A DNA stretch of 64,000 bases from G963678255 sp963678255 (GTDB lineage Bacteria > Cloacimonadota > Cloacimonadia > Cloacimonadales > WRIO01). Of this stretch, positions 35,308 through 43,712 are shown piece after piece. The stretch is taken from assembly GCA_963678255.2 (NCBI GenBank), contig CAXXTW010000002.1, forward strand, positions 1,674,001-1,738,000. The letters run 5' to 3'. The stretch's first letter is position 1. Each line of letters opens with the position of its first letter. The notes below the pieces were generated by a model. That model saw only the letters and a program-made list of their open reading frames with translations, searched no databases and was not told where the DNA came from. Position numbers and translations under genes: made by a program.

Positions 35308-37338
35308 TTAGAGTTTCAGTTTAAAATGATCTCCTTTATTTAATGGATAAAGGATATGATCTTTTTTAAACCTAGACTGATATTTATCTTTAAAATCCTG
35401 ATAGAGATTTTCAGAACCGGTACCATGTGCAGGAAAAGCATAATTAGGATTGAATGCATTCATTAAATATTCATTACTTTTTATCAGAGCATCAGGATTA
35501 TTAAATCCACAACCTGTTACTGGGAAAAAAGCAAGATCAACATGATTAGTCAGTTTAGAGACTTTATCAATTGCATTTGAATAAGCATTCGGCCAATCAT
35601 TATTCATATACACAGCATCTCCTGGATGCATAATAGAAAACCCATCAATTTGAACGAGAAAACCAGACCCATTATCAATAGGTGATTTAAAAGTAGAGAC
35701 CGTTAAATCATCAAATTTATAAGTAGAATCAGGTGCAAGGGTTGTAAATTGTGGGAGAGGAAAAGGGTTTAATTTGAAGAATTGGTCATTATTAGGATTT
35801 GACCCAAAATAGTATTTAATATTTGGATTAACAGTTTGCCATGCTGTGATATCCCGATCTAAATGATCACTATGTTCATGCGACACAAACACAATCACAT
35901 CTTTATCTTTTAAAAATTCAGGTGTAATCACTCCATTATCAAGACAAGGATCATCAGATAGAGGTCTTTGAGGAAAATAATCAAAAATAAGATAATGTTT
36001 TGGTGTTTTAATCAACCAACCATTATTCCCTGTATGATAAATGAGTAATTCATCCTTTTTTTGTTTTTTTAGAAAGTTCTCAGCATAATTACATTTTATA
36101 CTTTTCTGCTTTTTTTGTTTATTCTTAATCAAATCAGCAACTTTAGAATTTTTATATTGAATGGCGTATTGATAAGGAGTTTTTCCCCTAATGTCCTTGA
36201 AGTTTAAATCTGCGTTATTATTTAATAGTAACTGAGCAATCTTTTCATATCCTCTGATAGCAGAATAATGAAGAGGAGAGAGTCCTTGTCTATCCACAAG
36301 ATTTATGTCAGTATTAAGTTGAATAAGCCTTTCAACTGTACTTTGTCGACCATTTATTACTGCTAAAGCTAAAAGAGAATGTCCATCACCGTCAGTCACA
36401 TGAATATCAGCTCCTGCATCGATTAAGTAATTAAAACAAGTCAGACTATCACTATAAATTGAATAGATCAAAGCATTTGAACCAGCAGAGTTTTTCTGAT
36501 TGATATCTGCTCCATATCGAATAAGCATTTTGAAAATTTCTGAGTTTAAAAACACAGCCTGTAGGATAGGTATATTATCATGATCCTGAGAAACAGATTT
36601 TGTAAGTGCACCATGATCTAAAAATAGTTGTACCAACGTTACATCATTTGAATTTAAGGCTTCAGAGAATGGATTTATTCCGTAATAAGTGGTTATATTC
36701 ATATCAGGATTGTGATTGAGTAAAATTTCAGTTATCTGATAATTCTTTTTTACTACAGCAAGAAATAGTGCAGAGGATTGATAAAAAGAGGTGATTTTCA
36801 AATTAATGTCAGCTCCGTGGTTTAACAAGAATTCAACCATTTCAGGTTTTTGAGCCCAGACAGCTCTACACAAAGGGGTCCACCCCGAAACAGAGAATGA
36901 ATTTACGTTAAATCCTTTTTTTATTAGCAGATCTGCAATTTCGACATTTCCCCCGAGTACTGCAAAATTCAAAATAGGATTCTCAGTTGCCAGTGTATCG
37001 CCTATAAGAGCTCCTTTTGAAATAAAGTAATCAAACAAAGCTTTATCACCATAAAGACATGGGTACATTAGCGGAGTAATATTTCCAGTTGCCTTTCTGT
37101 TAATATCTGCCCCTTTATCAATTAAAAATCGAACCAGCTCAAATCTTTTTGAGTCCAAAGCAAAATGCAATATGGTGTTTCCCTCCTGAATATTCTTACT
37201 AAGAAAGTCAGGATTGGTTTTAATTTCTTCTTTAATTTGCTCATCAGAATATTGATTATTAATTATTTCCAGATCTGTCAAAGCAGTTAAAGTAAAAAAC
37301 ATGAGCATAATTAAGGTGAAAGAAAGGATCGATTTCAT
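35308..37338 (-). CDS. Secreted ankyrin-repeat protein fused to a metallo-beta-lactamase-fold domain
   Basis: A 676-residue protein with a signal peptide (1-19). About ten or eleven ankyrin repeats (about 50-415) follow, recognisable by strings such as GNTILHFALDSKRFELVRFLIDKGADIN and similar units. A lysine-rich linker leads to a metallo-hydrolase domain (about 440-676). The metal-binding motif SHEHSDHLD, a later HPGDAV and the final FPAHGTG fit the UlaG/YtnP-like MBL group. The fusion suggests a periplasmic or extracellular hydrolase whose ankyrin part binds a partner. Substrate unknown. Its start is 69 bases downstream of the APH-like gene on the same strand. Confidence 0.87.
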   Translation of the reverse strand: MKSILSFTLIMLMFFTLTALTDLEIINNQYSDEQIKEEIKTNPDFLSKNIQEGNTILHFALDSKRFELVRFLIDKGADINRKATGNITPLMYPCLYGDKALFDYFISKGALIGDTLATENPILNFAVLGGNVEIADLLIKKGFNVNSFSVSGWTPLCRAVWAQKPEMVEFLLNHGADINLKITSFYQSSALFLAVVKKNYQITEILLNHNPDMNITTYYGINPFSEALNSNDVTLVQLFLDHGALTKSVSQDHDNIPILQAVFLNSEIFKMLIRYGADINQKNSAGSNALIYSIYSDSLTCFNYLIDAGADIHVTDGDGHSLLALAVINGRQSTVERLIQLNTDINLVDRQGLSPLHYSAIRGYEKIAQLLLNNNADLNFKDIRGKTPYQYAIQYKNSKVADLIKNKQKKQKSIKCNYAENFLKKQKKDELLIYHTGNNGWLIKTPKHYLIFDYFPQRPLSDDPCLDNGVITPEFLKDKDVIVFVSHEHSDHLDRDITAWQTVNPNIKYYFGSNPNNDQFFKLNPFPLPQFTTLAPDSTYKFDDLTVSTFKSPIDNGSGFLVQIDGFSIMHPGDAVYMNNDWPNAYSNAIDKVSKLTNHVDLAFFPVTGCGFNNPDALIKSNEYLMNAFNPNYAFPAHGTGSENLYQDFKDKYQSRFKKDHILYPLNKGDHFKLKL

Positions 37339-37407
37339 AAGACACTCCTAATAATAATTTAATGTTAAAATCATTTTAATAATTAGGACAAGTTATCCTT
37401 GCTCCAA

Positions 37408-38415
37408 TTACATGTTAAATATTGCTTTATAGATTTGATAAAAATCAATAGAAAGAAAAGGAATATTATTCTCTAGTTTTTCTTTTCGACATTCCATATA
37501 TTTTTTTGCCCAATTGTCATAATCTTTTCCTTTATAAGCATTATAGATAGCAACATAAAGCATAAATTCTCTGAGTTTTAAGAAAAGAGGGATATATAAA
37601 AATTCTTCTGGATCTAATAGATTTTCAGTAATATACCCTTTAATAAATTCTTCAAAAAAAGAGATCATAAGTTTATCTTTTTCAGGTGAAGGAGGAAAAT
37701 GAAGCGAGTAATAGAAGAGAATAATGGCAATATCTGAGCTAAAATGAGCATATTGGCTATCATCAAAGTCAAAAATATGGATTTCATTATTTTCAACAAA
37801 AAAGTTTCCCATATGAGCATCATAATGAACCAAGCCAAAATTATCCTTATGAACTTTAATATTTGTAATTGATTTAATCAAAGATTTTAGACTATCTTTT
37901 AGTATGGTTTGATCTTCAGGTATTATCTTTTCAAAGTTTGTAATCAAATCATCTTCAAACCATTGAATTCTTTTTTTCTTTTTAGGGGAGTAGTTTTTAG
38001 ATAAACGATGCATCTTACCGATTAACTGACCATAACGAAATCTAAAATCAGGTGTATCAGTTTCATTATTTAGATGCTGTCCTTTTACCTTATCAAAAGC
38101 ACAAGAGATAAAAGGATGATCATAATCACCGATTTTTTCAGCGTATTGATTATTAATTGAAAGATAGGGTAAAGAGCAGGACACTCCTTGTTCGTGGAGA
38201 TATTTAATCCATTCCATTTCAGATTCAATCGCTTCAATGCTTCTTCTCAGACTATGAGTAATTCTGAGAATATATTCTTTGTTATCTTTATCAAAAGAAT
38301 AAACAAAACTTTCAAAGCCACCGACTTTTTTTATTTGATCATCCTTGATCTGATATAAAGCCATGGCTTGTTTTAACACGTCCTCATTAAAGAGATTATA
38401 AATTGATTGATCCAT
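37408..38415 (-). CDS. APH/choline-kinase-type phosphotransferase
   Basis: A 335-residue soluble protein of the aminoglycoside phosphotransferase / homoserine-kinase-like fold. The catalytic loop is HYDAHMGNFF and the metal site follows as IFDFDDSQY; an N-terminal glycine-containing loop (KVGGFESFVYSF) binds nucleotide. The substrate cannot be read from sequence; such enzymes phosphorylate small alcohols, amino alcohols or antibiotics. It begins two bases after the S41 protease stop, so the two are co-transcribed. I see no evidence that it is an antibiotic resistance gene. Confidence 0.82.
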   Translation of the reverse strand: MDQSIYNLFNEDVLKQAMALYQIKDDQIKKVGGFESFVYSFDKDNKEYILRITHSLRRSIEAIESEMEWIKYLHEQGVSCSLPYLSINNQYAEKIGDYDHPFISCAFDKVKGQHLNNETDTPDFRFRYGQLIGKMHRLSKNYSPKKKKRIQWFEDDLITNFEKIIPEDQTILKDSLKSLIKSITNIKVHKDNFGLVHYDAHMGNFFVENNEIHIFDFDDSQYAHFSSDIAIILFYYSLHFPPSPEKDKLMISFFEEFIKGYITENLLDPEEFLYIPLFLKLREFMLYVAIYNAYKGKDYDNWAKKYMECRKEKLENNIPFLSIDFYQIYKAIFNM

Positions 38416-38417
38416 AC

Positions 38418-39689
38418 TTATCCTTTAATATTTTTAATATATTCAAGAGCTTTTGAGATATATGGGTCTTCCCCATTTTTTAAAGTGTTTTGATCATAAA
38501 TAACTGGAATATCCGGCTGAACTCCCACACCTTCCAGAATGTTTCCTTCTGGAGTCATATAGTTCCCGGTAGCTAATTGTAATTGAGCACCCGTTGGCAA
38601 CATAACCATTGTAGAAGACAAGACTCTACCTGCAGATTTTTTCCCTATAATAACTGCTCTTTTCTTTTCTTGAAGACAAGCTGCTAAAACTTCAGAAGCA
38701 CTCCCACTAGCTTCATTGATTAAAATAATAATTGGACCCTTATAGTAATCACTTTTACCATTTATTATTTCATTATAGATTTGATCTCTGAAAATCTGAC
38801 TACCTAAGCTCACACTATCACTCGATACATACTGAATGAAAGAACCTTCAAGGTTTTCCCCGCCTCCTGGATTATTCCTCAGATCAAGTATCCAGGCTTT
38901 AGCTTTTTTTAATTTAGGGAATGCAGATTTGAGCTTATCATGATAAGCCATATTGAAGGTTTTTAATTTAATAAGTGCAACATCATCAATCATTTTAATG
39001 GTAAAAGGATTGCTCGCAGTCGTATTCTTTACATATTTTATTTTCACTGAATAGTTTTTATTTTTATTATTTTTGAAAGTAAGAAATCTAGTATCATTTA
39101 TATTTCCCTGCAAATGGAGTTGATTGATTCTTTGTTTGTCACTAATTTTTGTATTGTTAATTTTTTCATAGTTATCATAAATATCTTTTACATTTACTTT
39201 ATTAACTGCTATGAGTTCATCACCAATTGAAATCCCATATTTTTTGTTATAATCATCAGTGAAACCTAGCACAATAACTTTACTGTCAATACAAGTAAAC
39301 TGAATTCCCATAATCCCCTTAGTTGGAGAACCAGAAAAGATCTGAGTAACTTGATCCATAGTAAAGATCCCCAAATGACTAGTACCTAATTCATTAACCA
39401 TGTTATTTAAAACAAAGTGAAGAGAATCTACAGAAGAGCATTTTTCAATTAAAGGCAAATATTTTTCCTTAATTCTAAGCCAATCTTTACCATTAAAATT
39501 TTGATCGAAGTAAGAATCATTAATTGTATTCCACACCTGATCAAAGGTTTTCATTTTTAATTCGTCATTAAAAACAGATAGAGGTTGGTTAACAATCCTA
39601 ATGGTGTTACCTTCCTGAATAACGACTGCCTGTGCGGATAATTGATAAATCAGTATAAAAAAAAGACTAGTAAAAAAGAATTTTCTCAC
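38418..39689 (-). CDS. Exported S41-family (tail-specific type) serine protease
   Basis: A 423-residue protein with a signal peptide (1-19). A PDZ-like region (about 130-225) is followed by the S41 catalytic domain with LDLRNNPGG, the nucleophile serine in NEASGSASE and the lysine base in IGKKSAG. The end, GVGVQPDIPV, is typical of the family. It should cleave periplasmic or outer-membrane substrates. It is the first gene of a minus-strand group with the APH-like gene. The ribosome site AAGGAGG lies directly before the ATG. Confidence 0.88.
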   Translation of the reverse strand: MRKFFFTSLFFILIYQLSAQAVVIQEGNTIRIVNQPLSVFNDELKMKTFDQVWNTINDSYFDQNFNGKDWLRIKEKYLPLIEKCSSVDSLHFVLNNMVNELGTSHLGIFTMDQVTQIFSGSPTKGIMGIQFTCIDSKVIVLGFTDDYNKKYGISIGDELIAVNKVNVKDIYDNYEKINNTKISDKQRINQLHLQGNINDTRFLTFKNNKNKNYSVKIKYVKNTTASNPFTIKMIDDVALIKLKTFNMAYHDKLKSAFPKLKKAKAWILDLRNNPGGGENLEGSFIQYVSSDSVSLGSQIFRDQIYNEIINGKSDYYKGPIIILINEASGSASEVLAACLQEKKRAVIIGKKSAGRVLSSTMVMLPTGAQLQLATGNYMTPEGNILEGVGVQPDIPVIYDQNTLKNGEDPYISKALEYIKNIKG

Positions 39690-40089
39690 AAAAACCTCCT
39701 TATTTTAGAGAAAAGGAATACTAATAATGTTTTGAATCAGGAGAATATCCTAACTATTTCAAAAAATGAGAAGCTTCATTGTGTTTTACATCAAGATTGC
39801 TTTTACTTTCTGAAAAATCAAAACAATTATCTCTATGAATTAATGCATTTCTAATGCCAACTTTTATGGTTCAAAAAGGAAAGACATAAAGATTATTATA
39901 TATTTAAAAGATATAATACAAAGAAAAAGCATATCAATTTAACTAATAAATTTGGAGGAAGAATTATATGTTGTCTTAAATTAGTTAATAGGTTTGATTA
40001 CTCTCCAATGCTCATAGTAACTCATTTAAAGAGATTCATTTTTTTCTTGACGGTTTTTATAGTAGGTTATTTTAAAGACAGAGGTTAAA
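39690..40089. other. Gene-free divergent upstream region
   Basis: 400 bp between the divergent S41 protease and queH genes. No convincing gene is present. A TTGACG at 40047-40052 lies upstream of queH but has no good -10 box at normal spacing. A partial inverted repeat (TTAACTAAT and its complement) surrounds a GGAGGA string near 39950-39990, with only a three-codon frame behind it. Confidence 0.45.
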
Positions 40090-40647
40090 ATGGATAGTGT
40101 ATTATTTCATGTATGTTGTGCTCCTTGTTTTGTTGCTCCATACACACATTTAAAGGAAGAGATCGACATTACTGGTTTATGGTTCAATCACAATATTCAT
40201 CCGTTAACAGAATATGCAAAGAGAAGAGATTGTTTGAAGGAGTTTTCAGAGCAGGAAAACATTCCTATGATCTGGAAAGATGAATACAATCTGAATTTAT
40301 TCTTACAAAACTCTGCATTCAGAGAAGAAAAGAGATGTTTTTCCTGTTATTATGAACGGCTGAAATATTCAGCAATTATTGCAAAAAAAGGGAATTTTGA
40401 CAGTTTTTCAACTACTTTGCTTTATTCAAAATTTCAGAAGCATGAATTAATCAAAGAAGTGGGTAATGCCTTAGCAGATGAATATATGATTCCTTTTTAT
40501 TATAGAGATTTAAGAGAATATTGGAAAGAAGGGATAGAACTCTCAAAAACAAGAGAAATGTATCGGCAAGCTTATTGTGGATGCATTTATAGCGAACGAG
40601 ATCGATATCAAAATCTGTTAAAAGATAGAAAAAGAGAAAATGTATAA
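40090..40647 (+). CDS. queH: Epoxyqueuosine reductase QueH
   Basis: A 185-residue enzyme for the last step of queuosine synthesis in tRNA, reducing epoxyqueuosine to queuosine. It carries the DUF208 cysteine set: HVCCAPC (C9, C10, C13), RCFSCYYERL (C83, C86) and YCGCIYSE (C163, C165), which bind a 4Fe-4S cluster and a second metal in the known family. The length is normal. It is the first gene of a tight plus-strand group with DUF2905, deoxyhypusine-synthase-like and DUF5683-like genes; no functional link among them is known to me. Confidence 0.93.
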   Translation: MDSVLFHVCCAPCFVAPYTHLKEEIDITGLWFNHNIHPLTEYAKRRDCLKEFSEQENIPMIWKDEYNLNLFLQNSAFREEKRCFSCYYERLKYSAIIAKKGNFDSFSTTLLYSKFQKHELIKEVGNALADEYMIPFYYRDLREYWKEGIELSKTREMYRQAYCGCIYSERDRYQNLLKDRKRENV

Positions 40648-40861
40648 AATGAAAGCTTATAGTCATTTATTTATCATTGTAGGAATCATACTAATCCTAT
40701 TCGGGGTATTATTAAGATATACCAATTTACTTCAATATTTTGGAAAATTACCAGGAGATATTGTTATCAAGAAAGAAAATTTTACATTTATCTTTCCATT
40801 AACCACTATGATAATCTTAAGTATTATTATAAATATTATCATAAGAATTATAAGAAAATAG
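40640..40861 (+). CDS. DUF2905-family small membrane protein
   Basis: A 73-residue protein with two hydrophobic segments (about 8-28 and 50-70) joined by the family signature FGKLPGDIVIKKENFTFIFPL, which identifies DUF2905. It overlaps queH by eight bases if the first ATG is used; the ATG at 40649 gives a 70-residue protein and is equally plausible. Function unknown; an inner-membrane location is inferred. Confidence 0.88.
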   Translation: MYKMKAYSHLFIIVGIILILFGVLLRYTNLLQYFGKLPGDIVIKKENFTFIFPLTTMIILSIIINIIIRIIRK

Positions 40862-40867
40862 GGTTTT

Positions 40868-41830
40868 ATGTCAAAATATAAAGAAATCAAATTAGACAAT
40901 TTAAAGAAGTATTCAGTTAACGTTCGTGAGAGCAAGGTAAACATTGAAGAATTTGCAAAAGCAAAGGATATTTCTATTCAGGATTTTTTGAACTGTGTAC
41001 CAGATATACTCAAAGGTAAAGATATTAAAGAAATCATAGAGAAGAGTTATCAGGCATGGAAAAAAGGAAAACCAATCATTTTAGGAATTGGTGGCCATGT
41101 TATCAAAACTGGAATGGCTCCATTAATTATTGATATGATGAGACTAGGGGTAATCAAGGGCATTGCCTGCAATGGATCAGTTACTATCCATGATTTTGAA
41201 ATAGCCTGTTTTGGTCAAACGTCAGAGGATGTTGGTAAAGCATTGGAAGATGGTTCCTTTGGTATGGCAAGAGAGACCTGTGACGGAATCAACGAAATAA
41301 TTCGATCAGGAGCAGAGCAAGATTTAGGCTATGGGGAAGCTATTGGAAAATACTTGTCTGAGAACGAAATTCCAAATAAAGAATTATCAATTTTAGCTAA
41401 TGCTTATGAGTTAAATGTCCCTGTAACAGTACATGTTGCTATTGGAACAGATATAGTGCACCAACATGAAACAGCTTATGGAGAAGCGATCGGTAAATGT
41501 TCAATGAAAGATTTCAGAATATTTTGTGAATTAATAACCAATATGGGAGATGGTGGCGTATTGTTAAATTTTGGTTCTGCAGTAATCATTCCAGAGGTTT
41601 TTTTAAAAGCTTTAACAGTTGTTAGAAACTTAGGATATCCTGTTTATAACTTCTATACAGCTGTTTTTGACATGAATATACATTATCGTCCTGCAACCAA
41701 CATTGTAAATCGTCCTAATCAATCGGGAGGTAAGGGGTTTTACTTTGTAGGTCATCATGAGATTATGATTCCATTATTTCTATTAGGATTAAGAGAAAGA
41801 ATCATGAAGGATAAGAAAGGGAATACATGA
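40868..41830 (+). CDS. Deoxyhypusine-synthase-like protein
   Basis: A 320-residue protein resembling the deoxyhypusine synthase / homospermidine synthase-like family, an NAD-binding fold with GIGGHVIKTGMAPLIID, AIGTDIVHQHE and NFGSAVIIPEVFLKAL. In the true enzyme a late lysine binds the butylamine intermediate; a lysine at 289 (GGKGF) is a possible equivalent, but I cannot align it with certainty. Bacteria lack hypusinated eIF5A, so this member must act on another substrate such as a polyamine, or do something else. It follows DUF2905 after six bases and overlaps the next gene by four. Confidence 0.75.
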   Translation: MSKYKEIKLDNLKKYSVNVRESKVNIEEFAKAKDISIQDFLNCVPDILKGKDIKEIIEKSYQAWKKGKPIILGIGGHVIKTGMAPLIIDMMRLGVIKGIACNGSVTIHDFEIACFGQTSEDVGKALEDGSFGMARETCDGINEIIRSGAEQDLGYGEAIGKYLSENEIPNKELSILANAYELNVPVTVHVAIGTDIVHQHETAYGEAIGKCSMKDFRIFCELITNMGDGGVLLNFGSAVIIPEVFLKALTVVRNLGYPVYNFYTAVFDMNIHYRPATNIVNRPNQSGGKGFYFVGHHEIMIPLFLLGLRERIMKDKKGNT

Positions 41831-42285
41831 AAAAAACTGCTTTAATTTTAATTATCATTTTAATAGTCTCAATGGTCTATGCGGAAGATTTTGAAACAGG
41901 GAAACAACCATTAAAAGCAGGAGCTTATTCATTAATTATACCAGGGGCAGGTCAATTTTATAATGATAAGTATCTTAAAGGTTTTATGGTGATTGCTATT
42001 GATGGTGGATTAACAGGAATGACTATATATCATCACGATCAAATGATAAAATATAAAAACAGATTAAATCGTTCAACAACTCCTGCTGATATAGGTGATA
42101 ACAAATACTATTATAACTACTATTTTGAGAAGAGACAGAGCGATTACTGGTGGTTGGGAGCCTCTGTATTTTTATCAGCAATAGATGCTTTTGTTGATGC
42201 TCATTTATTCAACTATGATCAGAAGAAAAAGGAAATTGAATTAAGATTTTCAGAAGAAAAATTAACACTAACCTATCATTTTTAG
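41827..42285 (+). CDS. DUF5683-like exported or membrane protein
   Basis: A 152-residue protein with a signal-peptide-like N-terminus (1-19, ending VYA). A conserved stretch with PGAGQFYNDKYLKG and hydrophobic segments near 45-60 and 105-120 leads to AIDAFVDAHLFNYD; together these fit DUF5683. It overlaps the upstream gene by ATGA. Function unknown. A hairpin AACCTATC/GATAGGTT at 42270-42293 spans its stop codon but has no T-run, so its role in termination is doubtful. Confidence 0.78.
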   Translation: MKKTALILIIILIVSMVYAEDFETGKQPLKAGAYSLIIPGAGQFYNDKYLKGFMVIAIDGGLTGMTIYHHDQMIKYKNRLNRSTTPADIGDNKYYYNYYFEKRQSDYWWLGASVFLSAIDAFVDAHLFNYDQKKKEIELRFSEEKLTLTYHF

Positions 42286-42570
42286 GATAGGTTCTAAAAT
42301 TACTTTTCAAAATAAAAATATGGTGTTAAAATCTAAGTTCAATCCTTTAAGAATTCACAAAAAATTGTATAGAACAAATGAAACCACTAAAAGAGAAGCA
42401 TAAACTAGTTTAGTAGAGACGAAACACAGGATTAAAGACTGAAATTATCTACTTTTCCTTTATTGAAATTATTAGGTTATTTAGGACTAACTCTCTAGAA
42501 ATAGATTATCAGAATTATAGCAAAACTGATCTTTATCTATTCCTGATTCGAAAATTAATCTAGTTAAACT

Positions 42571-43146
42571 TCAATTATTAATTTTTTTAAGAAGCCAGAC
42601 CAGATTTTCTCCTAAGTTTATCATTGTGTTAATCCCTTCAATATCATTTTCACAATCTCCAATTTGTCTTCCAATTCCAATACTCCAATAAGATGAACCA
42701 ACAATAAACATTTGAGAAATAAGGAAAAAATGATTTAGTGTATCAAAAGAATGAATAGCCCCAGCTCTTCTGACTGCAACAACTGAGGCTCCTGGTTTTT
42801 TAGCTAGAATATTAAAGTTTGCTCTAGTAAGCATACCTGTTCTTTCAATTATGGCTTTCATGTTGGCAGTCACATCTGAGAAATAAACAGGGGATCCCAA
42901 GATAATAGCATCAGCTTCAGTCATTTTTTTAAAGATATCATTAAGGTAATCATTTGTAATGATACATTTTAGGTTTTGATTTTCAAAACATTTCCCACAA
43001 CCCATGCAACCAGAAATTGGCTTTGTTCCAAGGTGAATGGTTTCAGTTTCAATGTCATTATTTTGTAAAGTTTCAAAAACAGTTTGAATTAAAAAATCAG
43101 TATTTCCATTTTTTCTAGGGCTCCCGTTAATAGCGATGACTTTCAT
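42571..43146 (-). CDS. Iron-sulfur flavoprotein / NADPH-dependent FMN reductase family protein
   Basis: A 191-residue flavodoxin-fold protein. The FMN phosphate loop is NGSPRKNGNTDFL (about 7-19). The compact cysteine motif CMGCGKC followed by a fourth Cys near 61 is the 4Fe-4S site of Isf-type proteins, and GSPVYFSDVTANMKAIIERT is a typical flavin-binding string. It should pass electrons between ferredoxin or NAD(P)H and an unknown acceptor. Its start overlaps the end of the upstream gene by 20 bases. Confidence 0.88.
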   Translation of the reverse strand: MKVIAINGSPRKNGNTDFLIQTVFETLQNNDIETETIHLGTKPISGCMGCGKCFENQNLKCIITNDYLNDIFKKMTEADAIILGSPVYFSDVTANMKAIIERTGMLTRANFNILAKKPGASVVAVRRAGAIHSFDTLNHFFLISQMFIVGSSYWSIGIGRQIGDCENDIEGINTMINLGENLVWLLKKINN

Positions 43147-43681
43147 GAATAAACTCCTCCAATTCTAAGTATTCTTCCAAAAAATAGTCCAGATGTTGTT
43201 CAATAAATTTTTGAATCTTTGCACTTAACCGGGTTTTATTATAGACAAAATCACCAGTTAGTATATCTGCAAAAGTTACTTTTCGAGTATGATGTCTATA
43301 TAATTCGTAAATTTTTACTAGTTGATAAGGAGCTTCATTGGCTAAATCGCCATTTAAGCTATGATAAGCCCATTCCCAAACACGATCAGCTGTTTTTCTA
43401 TTCAGAATATTTAAATAAACATACCAGTATTTCTGTTTTTTTAAACATTTAACCCACCCATATTCTAATAAGTCATCAATAATTTGTTTAATTGTATCCT
43501 GTTCATTGTAAAATTTATTATAGAGTTCCTGCATAATTTCTTTATTAAGCCCAAACAATAAAGGATGCGACCAGATGAAACGAAAATGATCTTCTTCAAC
43601 CCCAAAAATCTTTCCAGCAGGGCTAATCCAATACCCAGCATAAACACCTTTTTCAGGCAAGTCTCTCATGTTTTTCATCAA
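43127..43681 (-). CDS. Protein of unknown function
   Basis: A 184-residue soluble protein that I do not recognise. The start contains GVYAGYWISPAGKIFGVEEDHFRFIW, the centre is aromatic-rich and the C-terminus is helical with many Glu and Leu. No signal peptide, membrane segment or metal motif is apparent. It lies 31 bases downstream of the phosphohexomutase gene and overlaps the flavoprotein gene by 20 bases, so the three are probably one transcript. Confidence 0.6.
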   Translation of the reverse strand: MMKNMRDLPEKGVYAGYWISPAGKIFGVEEDHFRFIWSHPLLFGLNKEIMQELYNKFYNEQDTIKQIIDDLLEYGWVKCLKKQKYWYVYLNILNRKTADRVWEWAYHSLNGDLANEAPYQLVKIYELYRHHTRKVTFADILTGDFVYNKTRLSAKIQKFIEQHLDYFLEEYLELEEFIHESHRY

Positions 43682-43712
43682 GTCCCATCCTGTGAGAGGG
43701 TTAATAAATTAT

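Noticed and set aside
37408..38415. The APH-type kinase as an antibiotic resistance gene.
   Set aside because: Only the general fold is visible; it is linked to a protease gene, and no resistance-type neighbours or mobile context are present.
39642..39854. A 70-codon plus-strand frame overlapping the start of the S41 protease gene.
   Set aside because: Its first part is the antisense of the protease signal-peptide region, there is no ribosome site, and the composition is unremarkable.
39945..39995. A GGAGGA string inside a partial inverted repeat upstream of queH, suggesting a leader peptide or attenuator.
   Set aside because: The frame behind it is only three codons long, the stem is imperfect, and queH is not a typical attenuated gene.
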